NCBI GenBank assembly: GCA_021907015.1
Contig: CP091064.1
Coordinates: 1,736,001-1,800,000 of the forward strand
Length of the DNA: 64,000 bases
Direction: 5' to 3'
Origin: Pectobacterium sp. PL152
GTDB taxonomy: Bacteria; Pseudomonadota; Gammaproteobacteria; Enterobacterales; Enterobacteriaceae
A program made the position numbers and the translations under genes. How positions within the stretch are numbered: the first letter of the stretch is position 1; each line of letters begins with the position of its first letter. The notes under the pieces were generated by a model that ran no database searches, was not told the DNA's origin, and was given only the letters and a program-made list of their open reading frames with translations. Shown piece by piece: positions 31,987 to 42,984 of this stretch.

Positions 31987-33548
31987 TTATGCGCGGGTTC
32001 TAATCAGGTAGTCAAAAGCGCTCAAGGATGCTTTTGCGCCTTCACCCGTCGCGATGATGATCTGCTTGTACGGCACCGTCGTACAGTCGCCGGCAGCAAA
32101 GACACCTTTCACACTGGTTTCACACTTGGCATCGATCTCAATTTCACCGATGCGGTTTCTGGCTACCGTACCTTCCAGCCAGTGGGTGTTAGGCAGCAGG
32201 CCAATCTGCACGAAGATCCCTTCCAGCGCTAAATCGTGCACCGTATCGGTAAGACGATCTTTGTAGCTCAGCCCCGTCACCTTCTGTCCATCGCCTTTCA
32301 CTTCTGTGGTTTGCGCATTCAGAATGATGTCAACGTTCGGCAGGCTACGCACTTTATCCTGCAATACCGAATCCGCTTTCAGTTCCGGTGCAAACTCAAG
32401 CAGCGTAACGTGTTTCACTACACCAGCCAGATCGATAGCGGCTTCTACACCGGAATTCCCGCCGCCGATCACCGCAACGTGCTTGCCTTTAAACAGCGGG
32501 CCATCACAGTGCGGACAGTACGTTACGCCCCGTGTACGGTACTGATCTTCGCCGGGTACATTCATGTTTCTCCAGCGTGCGCCGGTCGCGATGATCACGC
32601 TGCGCGCTTTCAACGTCGCACCGGATACGGTAATCACCTGATGCGGTTTACCCGGTTCGCCCCCGGAATTAAGGCTTCTGCGCTCTGCGCGTCGATCACA
32701 TCGACATCATAGTCATCAACATGGCTCTTCAGCGCGGTCGCCAGTTTGGCACCTTCCGTTTTCGGAACGGAAATATAGTTTTCGATATCGACGGTATCCA
32801 GTACCTGACCGCCAAAGCGCTCGCCGACCAAACCGGTACGAATGCCTTTACGCGCCGAATAGACCGCCGCTGCTGCGCCCGCTGGGCCGCTACCGATGAT
32901 TAACACATCATAGACGTCACGCTGGTTCAGCTTCTCAACCTGTTTAGCGCCCGCGCCGGTATCGATTTTAGTCACAATCTCAGCCAGACTCGTCCGCCCT
33001 TGGCTGAAGTGTTCGCCGTTCAGGAAAACGGTGGGAACGCCCATGACATTACGGCTTTGGATCTCATCCTGAAACACACCGCCGTCAATTGCGGTATGGG
33101 TGATATTCGGATTTAACACTGCCATTAAATTCAGTGCCTGCACCACGTCCGGGCAGTTGTGGCAGGAGAGCGAGTAATACGTTTCAAAGTGGAACGCACC
33201 GTCAAGATTACGGATTTGATCGAGTAATTCTTTCGCTTCTTTCGACGGATGACCGCCCACCTGCAATAACGCCAGAATCAGGGAGGTAAATTCGTGTCCC
33301 ATTGGCGCACCGGCAAAACGCGGGCCGCTTTGGGAATCTGGATTGGTAATCAGGAATGAAGGCTTACGTACTGCCAACTCATTCTTTTCAACAAAACTTA
33401 CCCGTTCGGACAGCTCAGCGATTTCAGTCAGCAAGGTTCTGACTTCAGCAGATTTCGCGGAGTCATCCAGAGTCGCAATCAACTCAACAGGTTTGGTTAA
33501 TTTTTCCAGATAGGCTTTCAACTGGACTTTCATCGTATTGTCGAGCAT
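31987..33548 (-). pseudogene. ahpF: Alkyl hydroperoxide reductase subunit F (one frame break, probably sequencing error)
   Basis: NADH-dependent flavoprotein disulfide reductase that recycles AhpC in peroxide defence. The N-terminal double thioredoxin-like domain carries CHNCPDVVQ; the FAD motif is [13 protein letters not shown]; the C-terminal active site is CPHCDGP and the second nucleotide fold is [11 protein letters not shown]. The frame breaks at the C5 run 32660-32664; one more base restores [16 protein letters not shown]. The repaired protein is about 521 residues, as in E. coli. ahpC lies upstream on the same strand. Confidence 0.93.
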
Positions 33549-33622
33549 TGGTCGTCCTTAATTAGGCAAGGTGGTACAACGTCAAAATCGTGCGAGGTTC
33601 TGGCCCCAAAAAACCGGGCCAG

Positions 33623-33646
33623 AAAAATCGGGTGCAACGCACCCGA
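33623..33646 (-). terminator. Partial terminator between ahpC and ahpF
   Basis: An 8-bp stem (TCGGGTGC with GCACCCGA, loop 3 nt) followed on the minus strand by U5. A second hairpin around 33600-33620 follows. It probably lets only part of the transcripts reach ahpF. Confidence 0.75.
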
Positions 33647-33692
33647 TAAAAACAGCCATGTATTCCACAGCTATGTTTTCCGAGGTGTTAGC

Positions 33693-34256
33693 TTAGATTT
33701 TGCCAACCAGATCCAGAGACGGAGCCAGCGTAGCTTCGCCTTCTTTCCACTTGGCTGGGCAGACTTCGCCTGGGTGAGAAGCCACATACTGAGCCGCTTT
33801 CACTTTACGCAGCAGGTCAGAGGCATCGCGGCCAATACCTTCCGCCGTGATTTCTACCGCCTGGATGATGCCCTGTGGGTCAACGATGAACGTACCGCGA
33901 TCGGCCAGACCTTCTGCTTCGCGCATGTTTTCAAAGTTACGCGTCAGCTGGCCGGTTGGGTCACCGATCATGGTGTATTTGATTTTGCCGATGGTTTCAG
34001 AACTGCTGTGCCACGCTTTGTGCGTGAAGTGGGTGTCGGTGGAAACAGAGTAGATTTCCACGCCACGCTGTTGGAATTCGTCGTAGTAGTCAGCGACATC
34101 ACCCAGTTCGGTCGGGCAGACAAACGTAAAGTCAGCCGGATAGAAGAAGAATACGCTCCATTTGCCTTCGATATTCTTCTCGGTCACTTCGATGAATTGA
34201 CCGTCTTTGAAAGCCATGTTTTTGAATGGTTTAACTTGGGTATTGATTACTGACAT
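33693..34256 (-). CDS. ahpC: Alkyl hydroperoxide reductase subunit C (peroxiredoxin)
   Basis: Typical 2-Cys peroxiredoxin that reduces hydrogen peroxide and alkyl hydroperoxides. The peroxidatic Cys lies in [14 protein letters not shown] (about residue 47) and the resolving Cys in [10 protein letters not shown] (about residue 166). 187 residues. The ATG at 34256 has AGGA about 8 nt upstream; a GTG one codon earlier is less likely. Upstream sequence around 34290-34330 contains GATAGCGATCAC-like words that might belong to an OxyR site, but I cannot align the full OxyR pattern. Confidence 0.97.
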   Translation of the reverse strand: MSVINTQVKPFKNMAFKDGQFIEVTEKNIEGKWSVFFFYPADFTFVCPTELGDVADYYDEFQQRGVEIYSVSTDTHFTHKAWHSSSETIGKIKYTMIGDPTGQLTRNFENMREAEGLADRGTFIVDPQGIIQAVEITAEGIGRDASDLLRKVKAAQYVASHPGEVCPAKWKEGEATLAPSLDLVGKI

Positions 34257-34366
34257 CACTTTATCCTCATGTGTTTTCGCATGTGGCTAAAGTACAGAAA
34301 CGTGATCGCTATCACCAATCCGTTGTCTTTATCGAATCAATAAGCAATACCTAACGTAGGGCGGGA

Positions 34367-36014
34367 TCAGGGATAGGTGATCTCCATATTCTGGCCACCG
34401 ATCCTGATCGTCTTGAAACGTGGGGCAACGGCTTCAACCTTGCCATCCTTCACCAGCGTGACCAGTTTTTCCGTCCCTATCGCGCCAAACATACTGGCCG
34501 CAATCTGCCACTGCCCCTTTTCATCACGAGCGAGGATCTTCCCACCATTCCCCCAGCCGACTCTGGGAAAAACGAGCACTTCGTTATGACCGTCACCTGT
34601 CAAATCAATAGCAAAGAGCAGGCAAGGGATTTCTCTGCATTGATTACCCAGATTATCGCCCTGCAACATGCTTTCGACTCCGTCTTCCAACGGCCCCACC
34701 CACTCGACCTGAACAGGGAGCACTTTCGCGGGGCGACCTTCCAGCCGCTCGAGCAGCACCTGACGCCCTGTCGCGTCAAGTATCCGGTCGTGCTTCAATT
34801 CTGCGGCCAGCCACTTAAATTGCTGCCTGCCCGCCGTTCCTAACTCATCACGCAGCGCCCATAGATCAAATTCATCAATCGGCGTTTTCCCACTAAGCAA
34901 GCGCTGAACCTGATTTTTCGCGCTAAACGCTTCTGGATTTAACAACGGCGTATGTAGCAATATCACCAAAACACAGATGACGGCAGCGAGCAGCGGATTG
35001 CTCATACGCAAATGCCCCAACCAGACGCCAGAACGGCGGATGACGGCCCACACCATCGCCAGACTGTAAAGCATCGCAATCGCCACCACGAAGATCGACT
35101 GAAAACGGAAAGGCGTCAGGCCATACTGCTCGATACGCAGCCAACTGGAATAGCCCGCCAATGCAACCAAGACAGGCAGGCACAGCACGCTGGCACTGAC
35201 CAACCCGCGTAACACCGCCGGATAAGCGTGGCCTTCGTTATCATCCTGAGAGGCGCAGTTAATCAAAAGAGGTTTACGCCCATCAGGCATAACAGAATGA
35301 CGGTAGAGCGGCCAGTATTCCATATCGGCTCCAAACCGCTAAAAGGCAGCGTCAAGGTGAAAACTACGGTAATCAGCGCACTAAACGGCAGCAGGAAGCG
35401 GCAAGCCGACAGCAGAATCCCACGCAGTAGCACGACGACCGCTTCTTTGGTCATTCCGATATAAATACCGACAGAAAACACCATCGGTAAGAACAGCATA
35501 TAAAATCGATGATGGCTAAGTACTTTACTCACCAGCCGAAAACCCAACATATTGAACAGCATGCCGCACAGTACGAGCAGCAACACAACCACCAGGACTA
35601 ATAGCAAAGCCATCAATACAGTAAAAATATTGCTCCAGGCATCTTTACAGAGTGCTTTATAGGATGGCCATCGCCCTTCACGTGTTGACCAACTGCGCAT
35701 GAAAGTGCAGCTGATATAACCGAGTAGGATGCCACACAGTAGCCAGGAATCAGGCAGGTAGTTTCCCCGCCGTCATAAAGAACCCAACCGCTAATCGCCG
35801 TCATCAGCACGGTCAGCGCGCCGGCCCAAAGCCACGTCTTATTCACCAAGAGCGTGCGCTCCAGCAATTGCAGACTGATTCCGCCAACCGCCGCCATTGT
35901 GATCAACATCGTTTGAAGAATGCCGCTTTTCATTTCCTGCACAGCGACAAATAAAAGCCCCTGGAGCAGGCCAATAACCAGATAAAACCTTAACGATGGG
36001 GAACTGGCAGGCAT
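34367..36014 (-). pseudogene. DUF4153-type multi-pass membrane protein (two frame breaks)
   Basis: Repair at A4 35265-35268 and C4 35765-35768 gives one protein of about 550 residues. The N-terminal 370 residues contain many hydrophobic segments (for example FTVLMALLLVLVVVLLLVL and a later VICVLVILLHTPLLN). The C-terminal 200 residues are soluble, with RLLSGKTPIDEFDLWALRDELG, and look extracytoplasmic. This layout fits proteins annotated DUF4153, function unknown; the family call is from memory. The ATG at 36014 (MPASSPSLRF) has AGGA about 7 nt upstream. It follows the exporter operon on the same strand with a gap of about 180 nt. Confidence 0.7.
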
Positions 36015-36192
36015 GGCAAATCCTTTTAGCGATACAAATAAATGAGCCATCTACTTTAGCATCGAATTACCGCAGTCCGCGGTTCTGGGTGCTCGTATCC
36101 TTCAGATATTTGGTGAAACACGTATAGCATTCAATGCTAACGTGGTGTCCGTAGTGCCTTTCTCATGGCTGACGCCATACTCAAATAAGTGA

Positions 36193-37452
36193 CTAAGGAA
36201 TCTGCACCTCGCCCGCTTCCAGCCCGGCGATCTCTACGCCCTGTGCCACCGTTTTCCCCAGCGTCACGTTGATTTTCTTTGACGGGGCGTCAGCGGTCGG
36301 ACGGTAAATCACATAGGCACGGCCATTGTCGTCAGTGCGCACCGCCTGTGCAGGCACCGCGATGCCCTGCTCGTTGCGATAGACAATAATCGCCAGCCGC
36401 GCGCTCATCCCCAGGCGAATATGTTGCCTTAAGTCCGCTAACGGCGTATCGAGCGACACCACCACACTATAGTACGCGCCGCTGCCTGACATATCGGCCA
36501 CATCAGCCTGCATATCAATCGACGCGACCTTGCCTGTCAGCGTTTGCCCGGCAAAACCATCCCCGGTCACGTTAACCACCATGCCTTCTTGCAGCTGATG
36601 CAGGTCGGTCTCTTCTACCCGGGTCGCCACCTGAAAACGATCCTGAGCAATGACCCCCAGCAGCGGCGTCCCCTGACTGACCAGCAAACCGGGTTGGATG
36701 ACCACAGGCTTGCCGTTATCAGGCGTAGCGGGGCGCACGACAACACCGCTAAACGGGGCCTTGACGATTTGCCGTTCAACCTGCGCAGCCAGCGTCTGAT
36801 AGCGCACCTGTGCATTCGTCAGTTCCATCTCTGCAATCTTGCGATCCTCACCGTTCCCACGCGCCAGTACCGTTTTCAGTTCCTCCTGCGCCGCGTTCAG
36901 GTCCTGCTCCTGTGAACGAATTTGCTGCTTTAGCGTATCAACTTCCATACGCGCGACGATGCCGCGCTCGAAGAGCGCCTGTGTATCCCGAAGATTGGCT
37001 TGCGTATTGCTAAACGTTGACCGGGCAGAGCTTAATGCGCGCCGCGCACGCGACACCTCCGAGCTTTGTTCCCACTGCCTGAGCGTTTGTACCTCGCGCT
37101 GCGTCTTGAGCACGTCAGCCTGAGCCTGACGCAGTTGAATCTCAATTTGCCCGGGATCCAGTATCAGTAATGTTTGCCCTTCTTCGACGCGTTGTCCCTC
37201 GCGTGCCAGCACCTCACGGATGACACCTTCAAACGGCGCTGCCAGAGTGGTCTGCATCGCGGCCTGGATACGTCCAACCAGCCCTAATTGATTTTCCAAC
37301 AACTGGGGCTGAACAGGGAGCCATTGCCCCTGAGGCGCGTTTTCCTGCTCGTTCGTACGCCCTGCCAGCAGCCAGATGAGCACGCCAAACGCGACGATCA
37401 GCAGCAGTACCATAAGGTGACGCAGGCGAGACAGAAAGTGATGCCTAATCAT
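36193..37452 (-). CDS. HlyD/MacA-type efflux periplasmic adaptor
   Basis: Membrane fusion protein of a tripartite exporter, joining an inner-membrane pump to an outer-membrane channel. A single N-terminal membrane anchor (LMVLLLIVAFGVLIWLLAG) is followed by a lipoyl half-motif (AAPFEGVIREVLAREGQRVEEGQ), a long alpha hairpin rich in Gln, Arg and Glu (about residues 105-230), the second half (IVKAPFSGVVVRP) and beta-barrel domains. From the ATG at 37452 (MIRHHFLSRLRH) it has 419 residues. This ATG overlaps the end of the TolC-like gene by 8 nt (ATGATTAG). It is the last gene of the four-gene exporter operon and is intact. Confidence 0.88.
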   Translation of the reverse strand: MIRHHFLSRLRHLMVLLLIVAFGVLIWLLAGRTNEQENAPQGQWLPVQPQLLENQLGLVGRIQAAMQTTLAAPFEGVIREVLAREGQRVEEGQTLLILDPGQIEIQLRQAQADVLKTQREVQTLRQWEQSSEVSRARRALSSARSTFSNTQANLRDTQALFERGIVARMEVDTLKQQIRSQEQDLNAAQEELKTVLARGNGEDRKIAEMELTNAQVRYQTLAAQVERQIVKAPFSGVVVRPATPDNGKPVVIQPGLLVSQGTPLLGVIAQDRFQVATRVEETDLHQLQEGMVVNVTGDGFAGQTLTGKVASIDMQADVADMSGSGAYYSVVVSLDTPLADLRQHIRLGMSARLAIIVYRNEQGIAVPAQAVRTDDNGRAYVIYRPTADAPSKKINVTLGKTVAQGVEIAGLEAGEVQIP

Positions 37453-38909
37453 TGAGTGCGATATCCCAGCTTTGTAATGTGGTGCCCAGCGTCTCATCCA
37501 GTTCAGCCTGCGCATTAAGGTAGCTGATAAGCGCATTGAGGCGGGCATTTTCAGCGTTGCGTAAATCGTTCTCAAAGCTCAGCACCTGAAAGTTACTGGA
37601 ACGCCCAACGGTGAGCTTTTCTCGTTCAATCTCCAGCTTGCGCCGCGACAAATCCCGCGCACGTTGGGAAATCTCAAACTGCCGCCAGCGCGTACCAATA
37701 TCACGCACCGCATTGGTGACATCGCGTTCAAGCTGCTGCCTGACTTCATCCAGTTGAATATGCTGATTACGCACATTCACTCGCGCCCGAACCTCCGCCT
37801 GACGGGTACTCAGATCGCCAATAGGAATCTCCACCTGAACGCCAACATAATTTTCCCAGGTACGTGAGGTACTGCTCTGTGCTGCACGGTCGCGCACCTG
37901 ACTCGCGCCCCCAATCAGCGAGACATCCCACAGGCGATCGTTACGTGCAACCGCCAGACCGAGCGCCGCCTGCTCGTTGGCGATGATCTGCGCCAGATAG
38001 GCCGGTCGGGAGGCTTCAGCCTGCTTCAGCGCCTGTGCGGCGTTAACATCTAGCCGCTGTGCCTGCATAGCATCCGTTGCCACAATCAGCGTATTTAAAT
38101 CCAGTGCCAGAAGTTGCAACAGCGCAAGACGGGCGGTATCCAACTGGTTTCTGGCTTCTTCATGCGCCAGTTCCTGCGTGGCCACTTCAGCTTCGGTTTG
38201 CACAATTTCAAATTCGGCCATGCGCCCGGCGGCAATCATTGCACGGTTAACGTCTACCAGTTGGCGCGCACGCGCCAGCGCATCACGCGCGATTTGCAGT
38301 TGCTCCTGCGAGCGCAACACCTCCCGATAGGCAGCAATAATCTGCGTAATCGTCTGTGAAACCGTAGATTTCAGCGCCAGACGATTTAACTGTTCAGACA
38401 GCCGCGCAATGTGGACTGGTGCGGTCGTGACGTCTTTACCTGCGCCGCGCAGCAAGGTTGAATTACAGTAATGTTGGCGCCATCGTTACGCGACAGCCCG
38501 GCGTTATCAGCCTGCGTGTGACGATAGGTCCAGCCGAGGCTGAAGCGGGTGCCATACGGTGTGAGCAGGGTTGATGTCGGCGTCAGATTGCCCTGCCGGT
38601 AACGATCGCTTTGGTTACGGTTGGAAAGGTAGCTGCCCGTCAGCGACAGCTTGGGGTAAAACGATCCTCCGCCACCCGAAGATCAAATTTCTGCGCGATA
38701 CGATCCAGATAGGCGCTACGGATCGCGCGATTGTCGCGCAAGCCAAGATAAATGGCATCGCTCAGCGTGAGATCGATCGTTTGTGCATTTAACGATGTAG
38801 TGACTGTCGCCTGACCCTGTCGCGTCGCCTGAGAAGGATTCAACGCTGTTTCCGCATACCCTTCATGAGCAGAAAACAACATCAGTAAAAACAGGGTAGA
38901 TTTACGCAT
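37445..38909 (-). pseudogene. TolC-family outer membrane efflux protein (two frame breaks)
   Basis: Outer-membrane channel of the tripartite exporter. A signal peptide (MRKSTLFLLMLFSAHEGYAE) is followed by TLSDAIYLGLRDNRAI, the typical start of the first OEP repeat, and by long Ala/Gln/Arg-rich helices. The C-terminal repeat ends FENDLRNAENARLNALISYL. One base added at A4 38658-38661 and one at 38457-38458 gives about 488 residues. The ATG overlaps the permease stop by 8 nt (ATGCGTAA). Confidence 0.82.
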
Positions 38910-40135
38910 CGCGTAGCGCCTGTACAGGTTCAAGCCGCGCGGCGCTCATCGCGGGTTAAGCCCAAAAACAGGCCAATCACCAATGAACTGCCAATGCCGA
39001 GGGGAAGTGACAATCCCGAAAGTGAAAAAGCTGACCAGTCTGAAAAAGACAAACAGCCACGCCGCCGCGATGCCACACACCGCCCCGATCAGAGCTCCGC
39101 AGGCGGATAGCACCACGGCTTCCAGTAAAAATAGCCCCGCAATATCACGCGGCCGCGCACCCAGCGCCATACGAACACCGATTTCACGACGTCGCTCGGA
39201 CACATTCATCACCATAACATTCATCACCCCGACCCCGCCTACCAGCAGGGAAATCCCTCCCAGCCCCGCCAGCAGCCATGAAAACATCCGCGACTGCTGC
39301 GCCATTCCTTCCAGTAGCTGCTGTGGGATTTGCACATCGATATCCAGTTTCGGCATCAGAGCGGCCAAATAATCCTTTAACTGTGAGCCGTTTGCATCAG
39401 CGTATCGCTGTTGCTGTTACGTGCAATCACGCTGATGATTTGTGGGGCAGGCATGACACGCCGCATACCGGAGATCGGCATCAGGATAGAATCATCAACC
39501 GAGACAGGCACCAGAGGGTTGTGCCCCTGCGGCTGAAGGATTCCGACGAGCTCAAACAGGTATCCTCCCACCTGCACGCGTTCACCCAAGGCAGCGATGC
39601 CCCCTGCGATGCCCATTGTTCCGCAACATTCGCCCCCAACACGATATAGGTACTTTGCTCATCGAAATCACTCAGGTAGCGGCCCTGCGCGAGCGTCAGC
39701 CCTAAAACGTCCGACAATTCAGCTCGGCTGCCCACCACCATGGTACTCAGTGAACGCCCGCGCAGCCGCGCTTCGGTGGAGGTAACAATTAATGCGGTTG
39801 CCGCCTTAATATCAGGTAGGTGTTGTCGCAAAACCGGGATATCCAAATCTGCCGGAGCCGAGTCGGTAGCATGGCTGCCTCAGCCGATTCTGCACGGTGG
39901 CCACCAGCAGGTCGCTGCCCATCCCTCTGAAGACGCCCATGGCTTCGGCTTCCGCGTTGTGCCCGATATTCAGCAAAGCGACAACAGATCCGCAGCCCAC
40001 GGCAATCCCAAGGAGGGCCAGAACGGCACGCCGTCCCAGAAGAATAAGGCTGTTCAATGGCTCAAGCAGACGTTGTTGTAGCGAAGGACCATAGTGGCCT
40101 TGCCCCGCTTCCATCCGTGAGCGAGGATCAGACAT
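38902..40135 (-). pseudogene. MacB-type ABC transporter permease (about five frame breaks)
   Basis: FtsX-like/MacB permease of the exporter. The N-terminus contains a membrane helix (AVLALLGIAVGCGSVVALLN), then the periplasmic domain in several frames (including TEARLRGRSLSTMVVGSRAE and SGMRRVMPAPQIISV). The C-terminal FtsX core has LLAGLGGISLLVGGVGVMNV and ERRREIGVRMALGARPRDI, diagnostic for the MacB group. Unlike E. coli MacB, the ATPase is a separate gene. The last codons, from the repaired frame, read PAMSAARLEPVQALRDA with the stop at 38902. The ATG at 40135 overlaps the ATPase stop by 8 nt (ATGTCTGA). Confidence 0.82.
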
Positions 40136-40829
40136 GGTTCGCCTCGTGGATTCGGCCGTCCTGCACATGAATGCGCCGGGCCATACGGCAGGCCATACCT
40201 TCGTCATGCGTCACCATCACCAGCGTCGTCCCCTGTTCGCGGTTCAATGCCAGCAAGAGCGTGATGATGTCGTCAGCCGTTTGGCTGTCGAGATTGCCGG
40301 TCGGCTCATCCGCAAGCAGAAGTGCAGGTTCACCGACCAGCGCACGCGCAATAGCCACCCGCTGACGTTGACCACCAGACAGGTCGGCAGGCCGATGGTG
40401 GGTTCGCTCTGCAAGCCCGACGCGCGCCAGCTGTATCTGTGCGGCTTGGCGAGCGACCTGACGCGAGACGCCGCGGTAGGTCAGAGGAAGCGCAACGTTA
40501 TCCAACGCATCCAGGCGCGGCAGTAAATTAAAACTCTGGAAGACAAAGCCAATGACCTGATTACGCACGATCGCACGTTCATCAGCACTTGCCTGAGACA
40601 TATCCTGCCCTGCGAGCAGTAAACGCCCCGAGACAGGCTGATCGAGCAAGCCGATGATGTTAAGCAAGGTGCTTTTACCGGAACCCGATGCGCCCACAAT
40701 CGCGCAGCTTTGCCCGGTAGGAATAGACAGTGAAATATTGTGCAGCACCGATTGAGAGGAAGCACCGATACTGTAGGTGTGTGAAATACCTTGTAAACAG
40801 ATCAGATCCGTTATTCTTGCATCAGACAT
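40128..40829 (-). CDS. ABC transporter ATP-binding protein (MacB/LolD type)
   Basis: The 233-residue ATPase of the exporter. Walker A is GASGSGKST, the Q-loop region VIGFVFQSFNLLPRL, the signature LSGGQRQRVAIARAL and Walker B LLLADEPTGNLD followed by the switch His in VMVTHDE. The DEPTGNLD sequence is typical of the MacB/LolD/FtsE group. It is intact and precedes the permease with an 8-nt overlap. The unknown gene at 40.9-41.6 kb ends 55 nt upstream on the same strand and may be in the same operon. Confidence 0.92.
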   Translation of the reverse strand: MSDARITDLICLQGISHTYSIGASSQSVLHNISLSIPTGQSCAIVGASGSGKSTLLNIIGLLDQPVSGRLLLAGQDMSQASADERAIVRNQVIGFVFQSFNLLPRLDALDNVALPLTYRGVSRQVARQAAQIQLARVGLAERTHHRPADLSGGQRQRVAIARALVGEPALLLADEPTGNLDSQTADDIITLLLALNREQGTTLVMVTHDEGMACRMARRIHVQDGRIHEANHV

Positions 40830-40884
40830 CCTTGCCTCTTTGCCGATCCCCTAGAGCATCACATGAATCGGATTATCCTACTGT

Positions 40885-41635
40885 TTATGCTTTAGGAAAA
40901 GCCAAACTCTCCGTCATACGATCCAGAAATACTTGCAAGTCCTTTACGCTCTGAGGTAAGCCATCGCTTTCCGAAGCTTGAATCTGAGACAATAGTTGCG
41001 CATCGTATCCTTTGGGCAATTGTGCTTCTTCAATTGCTGGTAAGGATTTGTAATGCTTTAGAATCTCTGACAATGTACCAGAAGAGACTTGTCCAGTTCG
41101 GTTATACTCCTCATCCATTTTGGCGATCGCGGCACGCTTCCACTGCTGCTCTTGATCATAAGACTCCAACCAGGCCGCACGTCTTTCATTGACGGTGAAA
41201 TCACCACTTTCATCGTAGGCGATCAACGCTAACTGCTCGCGGGACATTCCCTGAACGGGTTTACACCATCACCATTCACGAAGCTGGTCGCTTGTTTGGC
41301 CCGAGCTAATAAATCGGGGTCTTCTGTTTTAGGCACTTCGGCATCGTGAGCAGCTTTGTTCATATCATAGCTCGCGCCTAACAGCTTCTCAGTGACCGAT
41401 CTGGCGATATCTCCTAAACCATCACGATCGGTTCCTGCATCTCGGGCGGCAGCCCGAACAGCAGCGTCGCTTAACTGACGAGCGAGTGCGGATACCTGAG
41501 TGCTCTCACTGTTCGTCGCTGTTGCATTATTCTCTTGAACCGATGCCACAGTCGTTGCATCAACAGCGCTTTTTCCAACCGTATTGGCCGGGATATAGCG
41601 GCTGGATACAGCATCAAGTGAATTTATTTTTCCAT
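40885..41635 (-). pseudogene. Unknown protein at the head of the exporter operon (two frame breaks)
   Basis: I do not recognise this gene. One base added in the run at 41627-41631 and one at 41249-41251 gives about 250 residues starting MEKINSLDAVSSRYIPANTV at the ATG 41635, which has AGGGG about 7 nt upstream. The first 60 residues are rich in Ser, Thr, Ala and Asn. A helical segment follows (QVSALARQLSDAAVRAAARD), then MSREQLALIAYDESG and FTVNERRAAWLESY, a block that looks conserved and regular. There is no signal peptide or membrane helix. It lies 55 nt before the ABC ATPase on the same strand, so it may be an exporter partner or cargo; that is inference. Confidence 0.6.
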
Positions 41636-41832
41636 AATCTGCCCCTATTTAAAAGCAGCGATGCAATGACATTGAACATACCGCGCTGCTATACCAGCAA
41701 AGCTGAGCAAGTCAAAAAAAGGGACGTCAATGACACATGACGTCCCCATGACATACATAACAATAGCGCTAGCGACAGGTTTTATACAAAGCATGACCTC
41801 TCGCCTATCAACAAAAATACATCGCCTGCTGA

Positions 41833-42299
41833 TTATTTCATTGTGAATTCAACATTCCACGCATATGTGGATAAACTCTGCGAAGTAATCGTTGCAGTAC
41901 AGACAGCCCCACCGCTTCCCTCAGCTGATTTATTCCATTTTGGCGCCTTTTAGGGCCGCCAGGATTGAAAAGGCCACCAGGAATGATGGTATTTACGAAG
42001 GTAGTACCGAATACGCACGTTTTACTACCCATGGTATAACGAACAATTGCTGCATTAGCATCAGGGCTGATGACATTCTGAACCCGATAAATATCAGACC
42101 CCTTAGCAGGAACAGTCGTAGCGGGTTTGGGGCTGGCGCTGGCGTTAGTACTGACTTCATTGTTAGTAATAACTTTGTATGTCGCGGTTTCGTTGCCTAA
42201 GTTTTTGAAAGTCACAGTCACTGGAGGCCCCGCGTAAGCAGCTCCAGCAGCAAACATAGAAGTCACAATACTAGCCAGAAGCACCTTTTTAAAAGTCAT
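41833..42299 (-). pseudogene. Small secreted protein (one frame break)
   Basis: A signal peptide (MTFKKVLLASIVTSMFAAGAAYA-type, cleavage after AYA) leads a mature protein of about 130 residues with Thr/Asn/Pro-rich sequence (TFKNLGNETATYKVI) and a few Cys (GSKTCVFG and, after repair, GGAVCTATI). One base added at T4 41948-41951 replaces an odd basic tail by an ending WNVEFTMK with the stop at 41833-41835. GGAG lies 9 nt before the ATG at 42299. Function unknown; secreted to the periplasm or beyond. Confidence 0.65.
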
Positions 42300-42984
42300 C
42301 GCACTTTTCTCCATGTGTTAATATTTTTTGCTTGTATGACGGAAAATCCGCCCAGCTCAGATGCGGCACAGACCTTGAATCTGCGCCACAAATCCATTCC
42401 AGTGGCGACGTAATATTATTTCCCCCACCATAACTTCAGAGGATCGCTAAAAACAACGTTAACCTTTGTGAAATTTAACGGCAAAGGTGGAAAAACTTTA
42501 ATTTATTTCCATATAAATCCGTCGACATCATAAATTCTTAGCAGGAATAAAAACTAACCACAACAAATAAAACACACAGAAAAACAATGATCAAAATAAT
42601 AATTTCTCGATCACATTATTAAAAAGCAACACCAATTCAAAAATTGAATCCGAATTCCGACACACTTTAGCGTTCATCATTTAGATTTATTTTTTATAAA
42701 CATTAAATTTTACTTTTCTTATTCCGTTAATAATGGATAGTGAATGCGGATTTCGTATAGGGCCCCGACCGCGCAGTAATACACTGGCTGGAAGGAAATC
42801 GTCATATAGGAACCATTAACAAAGTACCGGATCTGCTAACACAATGGTTGGACATTTATTGCCCCATAACAAGGCTGCCAAGAGACTGACATCCTGATAT
42901 CGATAGCAAAAAATACCGCCATGATGCCTGATGCAGAAAAGCACTGTAATGAGTAAAAAAACGTAAGAATACCCAGGAGAAATC
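42300..42984. other. AT-rich gap between two divergent secreted-protein genes
   Basis: 685 bp, strongly AT-rich at 42440-42740. At 42770-42890 a + strand frame (VIHWLEGNRH...PDLLTQWLD) of about 36 codons without a start looks more protein-like than its surroundings and may be a gene remnant, but I cannot name it. The rest should contain promoters for both divergent genes. Confidence 0.35.

Noticed and set aside
34260-34330. OxyR binding site upstream of ahpC
   Set aside because: Words such as GATAGCGATCAC occur, but I could not place four ATAG-like elements at the proper spacing, so it is not listed as a feature.
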